A stretch of 64,000 nt of DNA from Erigeron canadensis. Its lineage: Eukaryota; Streptophyta; Magnoliopsida; Asterales; Asteraceae. The notes below the pieces were generated by a model. That model was not told where the DNA came from. It worked only from the letters and a program-made list of their open reading frames with translations, and did not search any database. Where the stretch lies: assembly GCF_010389155.1 (NCBI RefSeq), contig NC_057766.1, positions 32,125,516 through 32,189,515 of the forward strand, given 5' to 3'. Positions 1-11,863 of the stretch are shown here, piece by piece. Position 1 is the stretch's first letter. Each line of letters begins with the position of its first letter. The translations under genes and the position numbers were made by a program.

Positions 1-1751
1 AGAGCCGGTGAGCAGACCCTTTGGTTAGTAGGTGGTGAGACGGTGGCGATGAGGATTAGCGGGAAGTTTGAAAATTTTGAATTGTAAATGTCAAAATGTG
101 TTTGTACGAACGTTTTTATATAAAGTAAAAGTCTTTTTTGTTTTTTTTTTAAAGTAAAATTTCATTCGCTCTCACCCGACAAAACACACCGGCGGTGCTA
201 AGTTACAATATTTACAACTAACTATAATAACTTAAATTAGTAATATTCTTATGTTAAAAGTAAAAGCTAACCAAATAATGATTAAAAGTTTACTAGTCCA
301 CAATAGTAATAAGGTAAAAATCATGGACACATTGTGTATTTATAAAGTAAAAAGGTTAATTTGTAAAATAAAATTAAAATTTTCTTTCTTGTTGTATAAA
401 TGATGGTTGCACATTCTATTTTCCCAACTTTTAAATACTTAAACATAAAATTATAATCGAATCAGTCGGTATGTTAAACTAACTCCATTTGAATCAAATA
501 CATATACTCTTTGCTTAACAAGAACCGGAAAAAGATCTTCCATTTATCTACTTATACATAGCTTAGTTTAAAAACCCCATCCAGGCCAGATCGTCCCATG
601 CTTGGAACCAATATGTAAGAGGTAAATCGAGTTGATTAAGTGACAAAGCGAAAGAGTGGTGTCGACTGCAATGATCGAATGCCTAACCTAATCTTATGTA
701 AATGACAAAGTTGTTCACATTTTAACAAACTCAAGTACGCATCCGGGGGTAAGAAGAAAAAATATTCTATATGATATAGCAAGACCGTATCATGTAATGC
801 ATATAACTATCAATCATACTATAATCTGGTGGCAAAGAGTCATGTTTTCTTACAAAAGGTCACACGTTTGGATCCTGCCCAAACTAATTATCATGTTTGT
901 GATCATGTAAATGGTTGGAACCGACCACGTGGCAAAAAACTAAAAACTAGTAAAGCCTCCAAAAATAGCAAGCAATCCCTAAACACCCGAACGGAAAAAA
1001 TTTCCTCCTTACATGTTTATGTAATGCATGACAGATACGAGCACATAACGTGTGTGGCATTTCTTGTAGTAAACCACTCGAGAAGCCTCTGACACCATAC
1101 CATGACCGGAGTGGTAGCAGCTGTGTGTTATGAACTTATGATCATCACGCTGGTTTGTGTTTCTTAAGTATTAAATATCTGTGTAATCCTTTAGCGTAAA
1201 CAAAGTTTCAACATTATTGTTTGTTACTGTGGTGCCTACCTGTCTTTGTTCAATAATCTATCAAGCATAAACAATGTTTCACCATGATTGTTACTGTGGT
1301 GCTTACGTGTGTTTTTTCAGGGAGGCATATGTAACCACTCCAAACACTCAAGGCGATTAATTCTAAATTAACACTATTATAGTATTATAAAGGAGGGTGG
1401 GTCGTGGGTGTAGTGAGTATGAATACTGAGATCAACAGGCCAGGGCTGGGTTCAAACGCAGTTGTACAATTTCTGGACTACAAGTTATAATCTGGAAGGT
1501 AATAAATGATCCAGAAGTCCAGAACTTTGGCTTAAGTTCGATATTCGTATTTTAATGCAATAAAACTGCTTGAAACATGTAAGAGATAGAAACTGCAATA
1601 ATGTTACGTATTTCGGCAAATTACTTCCAAGAACGCAACCTCATAATTGTAAGTAGTACATCTCTTTATACCTTACAACATCAACTGAAAAGATCACTGG
1701 CAAATAGTAAAAAATCAAAGATTAAGTTTGCATTCCAAAACAAGGCCAAGC
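1..1751. other. Left-edge non-coding stretch plus likely 3' UTR of the FLX-like gene
   Basis: I see no convincing gene here. The first ~60 bases are GC-richer and could be the leader of a gene lying off the left edge, but this cannot be shown. An imperfect direct repeat of about 55 bp occurs at 1194-1251 and 1264-1319 (shared core TTACTGTGGTGC). The last ~200 bases before the FLX-like stop are presumably its 3' UTR. The small open frame at 829-1092 has no recognisable family and looks like chance. Confidence 0.4.
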
Positions 1752-3666
1752 TTATCTGCGACCAGGGTGGTGGCCAGCTGCTGGTGGTGGTGGTGGCGGT
1801 GGCACCTGTGCTCCCTGAAAACCACCTCCAGCATGAGCAGGTTGTGTCGTCGCTTGGCCTTGGTGCCCAGAAGGTGAATCATAGCTGGTTCCTCTATGCA
1901 TCTCGTAGCCAGGTCCACCAAACTGCGGGCCTCTATGTGGGTCATAAACGGGACCTCTCTGTGCATCAGAGTTGAATCCACTACGTGCATCATAGCCACT
2001 TCCATCAGGTCTTTGTCCATCATACCCTGTTCCACCAGGTACTCTATAAGGATCATAACCAGGCCCAGCAGGTCCTCTATGTGTGTCATATCTCTGGGGG
2101 TCATAAGCTGGTGCATTAGGGCCTCTTTGTGTGTCATAAGGTCCACCAGGTCCTCTTTGTGGATCATAGGCAGGCACACCATGACCTCTTTGTGGATCAT
2201 AGGGTGGCACATGTCCTCGTTGTGGGTCATAGGCTGGCACACCGGGTCCTTTATGAAAACCAGGACCTCCCTGCATATCATAGCCTGGGCCAGTAGGTCC
2301 AGGTCCTCTGTAAGCATCATAACCAGCCCTCACAGCAGCAGGTCCAGATTGAACTCCAACCGGAGTATTCCCATCAGCAGTTGCAACAGTACCACCTCCT
2401 GGGAGTGGACCACGCCCCTGTCATTGAATGTGTTGTTAACATGTACTATAAGCTAGAACGAAGCATCAAAGACATAGGGCATCCATTTCACCCTTATTTC
2501 ATATCGCCGACTCTCAGCCACAAGCAAATACAGTAATGGTTCAACGGATAAGAAATCAAACCAAATAAAAGCAAGAAGGAAACAGAAGAACTCTTCTAAC
2601 CTGGGGTACACCATAAGCATCATCATAAGCATTTTGTCCAACAGGATAATGGACAGAAGCTTCTTTGTCATTGTGCCCAGGAAAGCCAGCATAAGGGACA
2701 GGTGCAGCTGCTATATGAGTAAGAAAATATTAATGCAGTTACAAAATCCTTGCAGGAAAAAAGATACACATGTATATATATTTAGCAAATAAAATCATAT
2801 ACCAGCTTTCTTGTCATTTTCAGCATGTTTCTTCAATTCTGCTCGAAGCTTTTCCACCTCGCTTGCCATAGTCATATAGTTCTTTTCCATCACCTGAAGA
2901 GATTCAAGATGATCGTTGTATAATTTCTTCTCATAGTCATAAGTTGCCCTGAAAGACCCCAGAACCAAAGGTACTTGATTCATTAAATTCACAAAATACT
3001 TTGTTCTCATCTAACGTTCAAGAGCAATGCAATCTTAAAGTATTGTCAAATCAAATACTATAGTACTAAATATTAGAATATTACAACACAAGAATAGATA
3101 AATTACCTACAATGCTGATACTCTTGCCTAAGGTTCTCAAGTTCTGACATCAGAGCAGGAATCTGCTGCAAATCCATGTGAACCCTCTGATGATCATCAT
3201 TTAATTGCTGCACTCTTGAAACAAGTTCATCCCGAGCTGAAAGCAAGCTCTGTGCCTCTGTTCTAGCCTTGTGAAGTTCCAACTTAAGTGGCTCTGCACC
3301 TTGGAGATCTGCTTCCATTTTCCCAAGTTTATCTAAAAGAGCCATTATTTGCTGTTCTCTCTCAGATTTCACAGCTCCTACATGATTATGCAACATTTGC
3401 AGTTCATGCTGTATGGCGGCAAGATCTTGCCTCAAAGTCCCATGAGTAGCAGCAAACCTCTGGTTTTCTGTTGCAAGTTTCTGCATCTCGACATGCTGTG
3501 CAGCAAGCTTCTGTTCCATGACTTCCGGGTGTGGCAGCATATCAAACGGAGGAAATCCACCACGTTGAGGATGCATTTCAGGAGGAATTGAATCAAGATG
3601 TCCCATTCCGGGGCTAGGAAGAGGACGCCTATAAGGATGAGGAGGAAGTCTACCCTTACTTGCCAT
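1752..3666 (-). CDS. FLXL2: FLX-like 2 coiled-coil protein with Tyr/Gly/Pro-rich C-terminal tail
   Basis: Four coding exons on the minus strand: 3107-3666, 2803-2948, 2601-2710 and 1752-2417, all with GT-AG junctions. They sum to 1482 bases (493 aa). The protein opens with a basic, Pro-rich head. A long coiled-coil region follows (about residues 50-235), containing the family signatures KLAAQHVEMQKLATENQR, QQIPALMSELE, ATYDYEKK and EVEKLRAEL. The tail from about residue 273 is low complexity, with some fifteen YD/YE-x-x-R-G-P type units (305-465), then a run of seven prolines and HHPGRR. In Arabidopsis the FLX family supports FRIGIDA-dependent FLC expression, and FLL2 promotes FCA nuclear condensates (established knowledge). 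A nuclear RNA-processing or flowering role here is inference. The exact FLX-like subtype is less certain than the family. Confidence 0.9.
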
Positions 3667-3684
3667 TGTAATTAAAAGTTGACC

Positions 3685-5356
3685 CTAAGACAGACCGACA
3701 TCAATAATCAGTATCAATCCGAAAACTATCTGAACTTTAAAATAACAAATTTTCATGTAAGAGTTCCTTTCATATATATTTCAAATCAACTTGTACGCTA
3801 ACACATAAACATAACAAAAGCAAATCAGAGCGGAGAGCTTCCAATAATAAATAAATAAAAGCCACAATAGTGAGAAATAAAAACCAAACAATTTAAATCA
3901 TGTGAAATTACTCTTCATCATGGAAGTCCATACAGCCCAATAAACACATTGAAACGTTTCTTTAAATACTATGATGTTTGTCGGCATCAACAAGGATTTA
4001 TCACCCGATTATAAGATGGGATTAGATGAAGAGTGGGAAGCTCCAGATTTTGTGAACATCAATCAAAACTAACCCTCAAAAATAGCTGAGACAAACTTTA
4101 CTAAATCCGACTAACATTATTAATACTCAGCCTAATTTATGATGCCTTCAAAGAATATGTATGGGGTTTTTGTATCTGTATCCCTCAGAGCTGGTTAAAC
4201 AATCCTTCAATAAATATTTGTCATGAATGAACAAAAGCTTTTTATTCTGAATGTGGCATTCCTATAAACATATAAAGCATCGTGTCCCTTAATGAAAAAC
4301 TGTTACTTAAATAATGCTTAGCCACATCCCTTGGAAAAATCCATAATACCAAGTAGGTGTATATGGCTTATTATTGTCTGCAATATAGAAGCATGATACG
4401 TAAAGCACACAGGTAACCATAGCAACATAAACCACTAACAAACTTAAGCCTTTCAGAATGAGAGCAACACCAATATGGAGAAAACATATAAGTCCTCTGT
4501 TTGAGGCTAGCCAAGATTTATCATGTCGCTCCAGGGCAAACATGAATAGCTAAGGACCGCAAAGAATAGAATTCAAAAATGTTCTACTACTTTTAAACCT
4601 AAAAAAAGGCCTAGTTTGATGCTACACATATAGTACGCATCCTGGACAGCGAGCAAGAGAAGTATGAACTCAGAAGCCGATACAGATATAAACCTTGTTA
4701 AAGCTACGTATAGTAACTTCGGCATCCCCCATACCGATTATATGACGTATATCATATAATGCACAGCCTCATTGATTTGTAAACAAAATAATGCCCGCAT
4801 TCCAAGTTAACGACATGCCAAAGAGTAATCAATGAAGATACTACCTACTTTAGCCTAAAATGACTTTGTATATGAGTGTGCACTAAAATGACTCAAAGCA
4901 CCATATTCAGTATACGTGAGATAATATCTACACAACAACATTACGCCACACATAACACTTATACACTTTACAAAGTTGCACGCTATGCAATACGTTATTT
5001 AGACCTTTTGTGTACGACTAAACATTTGTGTGTACATATCACCCCCTACGATATATCGGTCAATACAAGAATAAAACCAACATTGGAGATATAATTCTAA
5101 TACTGAGACCAGCTTATAATCAACAGTGACCTAAAATACTTGCAATTAATCAATCATGCCTCCAAATTCAAAAAGTTACAAACTTTATCAGTCTAAAACA
5201 CATTGCAGAAACAATTATTATATTATAAAAACAAAAACCAAAACTTTATAATATATAATAACTAGGTCAATACTGAAATATATATAGATATATATATAGG
5301 GGAAAAAGAATAATAACTCTAATAGAATCGAAACCCTAGAATGAAGTGGAAAATAC
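3685..5356 (-). other. 5' UTR intron of the FLX-like gene
   Basis: An acceptor at 3685-3686 (minus strand reads CTTAG|GGTC, 18 bases upstream of the ATG) pairs with a good donor at 5355-5356 (CCAAAG|GTATTT). This implies a leader exon starting at 5357 and running to about 5460. The 1.67 kb intron holds no gene. The open frames at 4307-4543 and 4876-5094 look random. Long leader introns often carry enhancer activity in plants, but nothing here proves that. Confidence 0.6.
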
Positions 5357-5459
5357 CTTTGGATGAATTGTTAAATTTAATGGCGGAGATTGGTGATTAC
5401 GGCAGTTTGATGGTGATTACACACGGTTGGTAAATTCATGCCCTGATTATTTGGGGCGC

Positions 5460-6223
5460 CGTTATGAAGGTTTACACGTTAGGATCGGGGTACCAAAGGC
5501 AAATTTTAGTCACAGCTAACTAGTGATGTACGGTTAAAAAACTAAATCGTATGCGGCCCATTAGGATCCGATGTTAACGCACATCAATATATTTGAACTA
5601 GTACTACGTGCAATAGTAGGGACGACGGTCAAGTAACGTCGGTGATAGTATTATTGATGGTATGATGGTGTTATAAATTGATGTAAAAGTGATAGTGAAA
5701 TATTTAAAAGATAAAGCTTAAATTATTAATTATTTAGAGTGTAAATTAATTCACTAATGGTAAATTGGTAATTTACAAAACTTTTTTCATAATCAGTATT
5801 TATTAATGGTAATTTAGTACTTTTGTATTTAACCATTTTCTAATACTTTTTAAAAGGGGTTGATAATTACAGTATTATAAAGGGGTATAAATAAACATTA
5901 TGGTTTGGATTAATACAGGTTAACGGTTTAATTCTCATCTCATACAAAAGTCAAATGTCTATTTCTACCATTTAAATATATAAGTGTTTAAATATATTGA
6001 AGCCTAAGACCAGTGAAAGACGACAGTTGATAATTCTTTTTTACTCCCTCTGTCACACTGAAAGTATCATATTTTGAATTTTTAAAGTCTTTATTATTCA
6101 ACTTTGACGGCGAATAGTGACTATTGATGGTATTAATGCAATACGACAACGATCTGGTGATGACGGTGACTAGTGATAGTGACGGTTTCAAGCTATGTAA
6201 GAATTATGATATATATTAGTTTA
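5460..6223. other. Intergenic, presumed promoter of the FLX-like gene
   Basis: AT-rich DNA with no gene recognised. It should contain the minus-strand FLX-like promoter. No clear TATA box could be assigned. Confidence 0.35.
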
Positions 6224-6708
6224 TTAGAGTAAGCGAAAGAAAGTACCCGCGCATTGCGGCAGTGAGATGGTGTGGTGATAGGTCATAGGAGGTGATAAGT
6301 CATAGAGTATGATAGCCAAATATTTTAGCCGTACGGGCTCCGCCCTCAGAATTAAAAATTCGTTGAAAGTATATCGAATGACATCCCTAATGAAAAAGTA
6401 TGAAATTTTAAGAATACCCATACAATATTTATAATTTATCGATATACAGTTTCTGAGATAAAATATTTTAAATGAATTAGAGAAATAAAATGATTTATGG
6501 AGGAAAGAGAAAAAAATGAGTGGTTGAGATTTGAGGAAAATAAAATGAGTAGTTGAGATTTAAGGGTATTATAGGTATATTAAGTAAAGATGTTTAAATT
6601 AGTGAATAAAGAAGAAGAATATATTAGGTATTTCAAATTCTTAATTGAGATTTAAAAAAAGGTGTTTCTCCTTTATAATGTATTATAGATATAGATTATA
6701 GATATAGA
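6224..6708 (-). mobile_element. Small non-autonomous Helitron (copy A)
   Basis: Read on the minus strand it begins A|TCTATATC and continues TATAATACATTATAAAG, the usual small plant Helitron 5' end. It ends with a short GC hairpin (CCGC-AATGC-GCGG near 6250) and CTAA|T. Its interior (for example GGGCGGAGCC and the ATTCGATATACTTTC core) recurs in copies at 20232, 20616, 23209 and 28694. There is no transposase or RPA coding. The 5' end carries a short internal duplication, so the exact start is uncertain by ~20 bp. Confidence 0.7.
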
Positions 6709-6989
6709 TTAGTATTAATTTCTTATAAGAATTTCCTAAAAGTGAGTTCATAAAAGACAATTAGGTCATTTCTAATGTTTCAATTTTATTTAATTACAAA
6801 GGAAAAATGATTAGGTTTTTACAAGGTAGTATAGTTATGTTCATAATAAAATTAATTTTAACATGAAATAACTAAACAATTTTAATGTGATAATGGAGTA
6901 AATTTATGCCGTCAAAATATATATATTATTAATTGGAAAGGACATAAAATGACATATATATATATATATATATAATGAAAAGTTATACT

Positions 6990-7445
6990 GAGAATTTTTT
7001 TTTTGCGAGAACCTTTGAAAACTTTTCAAATCAAATCTAACTGTTGATTACTCTTTACATGAAATTGTTTTTTGATTGTTTATAGAATAAATTATGTGTG
7101 ATTTTGAAGTTTATAATTGTGTGGAGGCATGGATTATCATCCGTTATACAATTATGTAGAGATTTAGATTCTTGATCACATGTGCACGAATATTGTTATG
7201 ATCACATGTGATCGACTTGCATACATGTGATCATAGCAATATTCGTGCACATGTGATCAAGAATCCAAATCTCCACATAATTGTGTAACGGATGATAACC
7301 CATGCTCCACACAATTATAAACTTCAAAATTACACATAAGTTATTCAGAAAACAATCAAAAAACAATTTTGATGTAAAGAATAATCATCGGTTGGGCTTG
7401 ATTTAAAAAGTTCTCAAAAGTTCTCGCAAAAAAAGGGTTCTTAAA
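6990..7445. mobile_element. Fold-back MITE 1, near-complete palindrome
   Basis: Two arms of roughly 225 bp (6990-7213 and 7214-7445) are inverted copies of each other at an estimated 85-90% identity with almost no loop. The centre (7175-7260) is built of GATCACATGTG units. It is flanked on both sides by (TA)n tracts, a likely TA-type or AT-repeat insertion site. There is no coding capacity. The superfamily is unassigned. Confidence 0.75.
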
Positions 7446-7465
7446 TATATATATATATATATATA

Positions 7466-7843
7466 TATATAGACTTTCCTTATTTTGAAAACCATTTTTT
7501 TTAAAACCATGAGAACTTTCAAATTATGTATTGGATCACATTTTTTTTTGTTCATTCACATGTGAAATGATATAAAAAAGTATGTTGTAAAAGAAATTTT
7601 TTAAAAAACCTTCAAAATAGTCTTTTGTGAACTTATGAATCAATATGTTTACGTTTTCGTTCACATGTTAACAAATGGGTATATATAAGGTTTTGAAAAA
7701 AAACTTTTTTCTACAACATGTATTTTTATAACGTTTCACATGTGAATGAACAAAAAAAACATGTGATCTGATACATAATTCAAGAGTTCTCAAGATTCTT
7801 AAAAAAAAAAGAGTTCTGAAAATAAGGCTCCCCTATATACATA
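7466..7843. mobile_element. Fold-back MITE 2, adjacent to the first
   Basis: A second inverted repeat starts about 20 bp after the first element. Arms of ~150-180 bp (about 80% identical by eye) share TTCATTCACATGTGAAA and GAACTTTCAAATTATGTAT-like blocks. The centre is near 7655-7690. The TATATA between the two elements may be a shared target. The two are related in style (CACATGTG motifs, GAGAACTTT near the ends) but are not copies of one another. Confidence 0.65.
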
Positions 7844-8622
7844 TTCTTTTAGATAAATTTTATGTTGCTAAAACATGTATATCGGAAAGATTAGCTCTAA
7901 ATCATGAGTTGTTTTTAGTGTTTTTTCTTTTGAACATTATGAGTTATTTTTGTTTAATAATAGTTTGTTTTGAATACATGATAAAATTGAAAGATTTTAT
8001 GTTTTGTAGTTATTCAAAACAAATAGGATGAAACAAAAGAAATTAAAGGAAAACAATTTTTAAAAAAGTTAAAAGATCCATTTGCAACTACAAATAAAAA
8101 ATAGAGTTTTGTTAATGGCAGCATTTCCGTTAACGTGCTTAAGAGAGCTGTATATTTGTCATAAAACTCGACGGTAAGCTTTTGATATGTGAAATGCAAA
8201 TTTTTTTATTCAACTTTGTCATAAAACCGATTACTTTTTATTTAAACCCAACAATTATATTCAAACCTAGTGGATTATTGTTTATATACATAGAGATAAT
8301 AGTTCTAATTGGTTGATCTAATCTACTTGGCTTTTTATATATAAAAGGTGTTATTATATATATATATATATATATGGCTACCACTACAAAGAGAAAAAAA
8401 TAAATAATGTTTTAATCTAGACCATTGAAAATAAACCAATAACTTAATCTCTACCATTAAAACTAAAAGTCAACTTTGATGGTTAATTATGGCAATAATG
8501 CATTAATCCATAATTAAAAAACCAATATTAGTTATAAATAAATAAATATAATATAGATAATAAAGGTGCATCAAGTTGGCATTCAAAAAAAATTGCATCT
8601 CCATGATAGATATATATATGTT
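7844..8622. other. AT-rich intergenic DNA
   Basis: No gene seen. It contains (TA)n near 8355-8375 and simple AT-rich sequence. The open frame at 8014-8199 is not convincing. Confidence 0.4.
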
Positions 8623-8958
8623 ATCCAAAAGAAAAAAAAGAGTTTGTATAAGATCCAATTAAAACATATTGAAAATTTGATTCTAATTAAAACCTAATAT
8701 ATAAAAAAAGAGAAAGTGATGTACCTTTTTGATTAAGATATATAATAAATCTTGAATGGGTTTATATTGATTTGGATTTAATATTCAAGTATCCAAAAGA
8801 AAAAAAAGAGTTTGTATAAGATCCAATTAAAACATATTGAAAATTTGATTCTAATTAAAACCTAATATATAAAAAAGGAGAAAGTGATTTACCTTTTTGA
8901 TTAAGATATATAATAAATCTTGAATGGGTTTATATTGATTTGGATTTAATATTCAAGT
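8623..8958. repeat. Two-copy tandem duplication, 168-bp unit
   Basis: Units 8623-8790 and 8791-8958 are almost identical, both starting ATCCAAAAGAAAAAAAAGAG and ending ATATTCAAGT. Only a few differences are visible, so the duplication is recent. There is no coding content. Confidence 0.9.
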
Positions 8959-9405
8959 AACTCTCTGTCATAAATCGTGCTTTGTTCTGTGATCGTCTCA
9001 TGTTCAGTGATTCCTATTGAGTTTAGATTTACTTAGGAAAACGGATGAGGGTGATGATGGTTAACTTTATCAACCGTCAATTTAAAATTTTAATGCACGA
9101 GTAAATAACTTTATATAAAATAGTAACTAAGACAAGTATAAGTATAATTATAAAATAATTAATTGGGATTGACGAGTTCGGTTAACGAATTGATAAAATC
9201 CAACACGAACCTGACCTCATATCAATATCGAGTTTGAAATCTCAATTTAAATCTGTCAATCCGTAAACCCAAACTCAACCCAACCGCCAACCTAAAAAAA
9301 ATGGGTTCACAGGTTAAATGAATAGGTTAATTGAATTCAAGTCATATGAGTTGATGAATTGGTAGATTAGCGGGTTGGCTTCAGGTCATATGGGTTAGTG
9401 CGTTG
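8959..9405. other. Non-coding, probably the body of a Helitron-like element
   Basis: No gene. The stretch with repeated GGGTT/AACCC motifs (9170-9400) runs straight into a Helitron 3' terminus at 9434, so part of it probably belongs to that element. Its 5' end was not located. Confidence 0.35.
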
Positions 9406-9434
9406 ACCCGGTCAACGACCGGGTATTGATCTAG
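9406..9434 (+). mobile_element. Helitron 3' terminus with hairpin
   Basis: A perfect 8-bp stem (ACCCGGTC at 9406-9413, GACCGGGT at 9417-9424) has a 3-base loop. It is followed after 6 bases by CTAG at 9431-9434 and then T. This matches the Helitron rule of a subterminal hairpin plus CTRR|T. The body of the element lies upstream. Confidence 0.7.
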
Positions 9435-9595
9435 TTATAAGGTGGTTGACTTTAAAAAAATTTATTTGGGTTGAAGTCTCAGTTATCACGGTTAATTAAT
9501 AGGGAATTTTTTACATATATATAATATGTTCATATATGAACGAAGTTGTACAGATCAAAGTTATATGATATATTGAGTAAGTATGCACTAATAAA

Positions 9596-10969
9596 TTAAC
9601 CGAAAAATTGTTGGAGCACAGCATTGTGCTCAAACTTGTGCATATTATCAAGACTCAATGTAACCCAAGCTTCAATTCCATCATCCCAAACTGAATCTAT
9701 AAGAAAAACACCATAATTGTTATAAGGATTACCAGTGCAACAAACCCATATGGGCTTTCCCCAACCAAAATCATTTCTAGTAAATCCAAGTTTGCACCAA
9801 CTGTTGAACTTGAAGATCCTTACAGGATCATCACCATCCTTCTGATCCTCAGTCATATATTTGTTCCTTTCTGTGAAATTACGTGTTGCTATCTCAACCC
9901 GATTTTCACCTGTTAGCATCTTCAAATACTCACTATCAATCTTCCCAAACGATACCCTCAACTTTGTCACAAGACAAGCCATGTCTTCCAATCCATTTTG
10001 ATGTGCTATCGCTGTCGTAGCCATTTGTATAAGATTGCCAAATTGATAATTTTGTAATGAAGGGACCATCTTTTTTCTAAAGTTGACAACATGGGAAGCA
10101 ACCGAGGCTTTACAGTCATTGAAAGCCTGGGTCCCAAATTTCCAGATCAAAGCGGTTACCACCTCAACCTTTGAAGGTGGTTTTTCTTGCAGCTTCATTG
10201 TGCTCATTAATTGGTATTTCAATTTGTTTATCGTTAAGGAACTGAAGATAAACCGTTTTGTTACATGACTCTCTGATTCTGCAACATGAACTTTTGGACC
10301 CTTTTGGTTCTGACTGCACGTATGTGCAGACTGATCATCCATTGGAGGGAACAAAACCGCCGAATCAAGAAATGGACGCGTCAATACTGGACTAGAATTA
10401 GTACTCTCAGTCGATAATCCTTTGGCTGTCGCGAACCAATGGCTTACAAATGATGAAAAACTACAAGCATCCCCTATTTTATGCAATGGAGATACACCAA
10501 CTACAATTCCACCACAATTAAAGATATTAACTTGAATGGCTAATGGTTCATCAGCAGAAAATGATGGTAATTCAGCCACCATAAGTTTCTTAACTTGTTC
10601 AGTAGTTGGATTATTTTTAACAAAGTCAGAAAGACTAGATTCATCAACTCGGGCCACCAAGAACCGAACCCCTTCATCAGTACAGTCAACGGTGTTACCG
10701 TCCTTGGATAACCTTCCAGCCAAAGGATAGAAGTGAGTTAAGGTGTTGGAGAGTGAGGTTTTTAATAGAATGGTCATATTGGAGGGTGTTAATACGTTGG
10801 TGGATTGATTATGATCATGATCAATATTACTATATGAGTAGCAAAGAATGAAAGGGAAATAACAAGGAGGCCAGCATTGATCAAGGCAGGACAAGTTGTA
10901 GGTTTTGAGGTGTGAAGGGGTTAGGGAAGATGGCCCAATAAGTTCTTTTGACAATATAGTCACCTTCAT
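9596..10969 (-). CDS. BAHD acyltransferase (vinorine synthase / clade III type)
   Basis: Single exon, 457 aa, complete. BAHD enzymes move an acyl group from CoA to an alcohol or amine of a specialised metabolite in the cytosol. The catalytic HxxxD motif is present as HKIGD (H163, D167) in the N-terminal domain. The structural DFGWG motif is at 400-404, followed by KP, as usual. The start fits the family (an MKV-type opening followed by PSSLTPSHLKTYNLSCLDQ). The length is typical (430-470 aa), and there is no signal peptide. The sequence style resembles the stemmadenine acetyltransferase/vinorine synthase-like clade that uses acetyl-CoA, but substrate cannot be assigned from sequence. It stands alone, with no neighbouring pathway gene, so a biosynthetic cluster is not supported. 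Confidence 0.93.
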   Translation of the reverse strand: MKVTILSKELIGPSSLTPSHLKTYNLSCLDQCWPPCYFPFILCYSYSNIDHDHNQSTNVLTPSNMTILLKTSLSNTLTHFYPLAGRLSKDGNTVDCTDEGVRFLVARVDESSLSDFVKNNPTTEQVKKLMVAELPSFSADEPLAIQVNIFNCGGIVVGVSPLHKIGDACSFSSFVSHWFATAKGLSTESTNSSPVLTRPFLDSAVLFPPMDDQSAHTCSQNQKGPKVHVAESESHVTKRFIFSSLTINKLKYQLMSTMKLQEKPPSKVEVVTALIWKFGTQAFNDCKASVASHVVNFRKKMVPSLQNYQFGNLIQMATTAIAHQNGLEDMACLVTKLRVSFGKIDSEYLKMLTGENRVEIATRNFTERNKYMTEDQKDGDDPVRIFKFNSWCKLGFTRNDFGWGKPIWVCCTGNPYNNYGVFLIDSVWDDGIEAWVTLSLDNMHKFEHNAVLQQFFG

Positions 10970-11863
10970 TTTTCAGCCAAAGCTAAAAATTATAGGTTGA
11001 TTAGAAATTGTGTGTATGTGTATTATAAATCCAAATCTCTGTGATCTCAAATTAATTAATTATTATGTGATCTTATATTAAGACTGTGATCTCAAATTGG
11101 ATCTGCTGCTGAAAATGAAAAAGTATTTGATTAATTACCATATGCATGTGACGTAGTACTGGCACGTACATTAAATTAAAAAGCACACAAAATTGTTCGA
11201 ATGACATTATTATGTATTACAATTTATTTATCATTTTTAATTTATCACTCCATCCATTATTTGTTTTAACAATTCCAACATACTGTAATGAAAAGTTTGA
11301 TAAATTGTTCGAAAGATTGTTGTTTACATAAAACCAGCATAAGAATTACATATTACATGTTAAATAATTGCATAATAACCTTTCATAATTTTTATTTTTT
11401 TTCAGTTTTTGCATCGTATTGGTACTTAACCACCAGACCGTATAAGATCAGTGCAACCGGAACTGATCCAGAATACCATCCGTACAGTAGTTTGGTACCA
11501 CTACCGATGCAGTTTCGGTTTTAGGTAATCTTGTTCAATCCTTAAGTTAGTGTAAAGCATATTATTGTAGCGGACATAACCGAATTTATGTAGATAAAAG
11601 ATCCACTGCTTTTTTATTTTTTAAATCCCAAAAATTTAGGAAAACAACCACATGTTCTATCAAACAATCTAATGTTATGTGTTAGAGAGATAAGAGGGGG
11701 AGAGACATATTCGGACAACAAAAATGTTAATGCAAAAATCCATTCTTGTACCAGAAACAATATTCATTCTACATTTGCAAATGCTAAGAAGTTCTCCCCA
11801 TATACATATTGTACATTTTTCTTCTTTGTAATATATATCGCGCCAAATTGAGAGGTAGGATCA
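10970..11863. other. Divergent intergenic region between the BAHD and tetraspanin genes
   Basis: It holds the promoters of both flanking genes, which are transcribed away from each other. No gene is visible. The short frame at 11288-11524 has no family signature. An AT-rich stretch (AATATATAT) lies about 30 bp before the tetraspanin ATG and is too close to be a typical TATA box. Confidence 0.4.

Noticed and set aside
829..1092. 87-codon open frame on the plus strand
   Set aside because: Composition looks random, there is no family motif or splice context, and an alternative (non-ATG) start was needed.
1715..2320. Overlapping 201-codon frame inside the FLX-like last exon
   Set aside because: It is an out-of-frame reading of the repetitive tail. 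The true frame keeps the coiled-coil reading frame through three splice junctions.
1896..2456. 186-codon antisense frame
   Set aside because: Antisense shadow of the same tandem-repeat exon; repeats keep several frames open.
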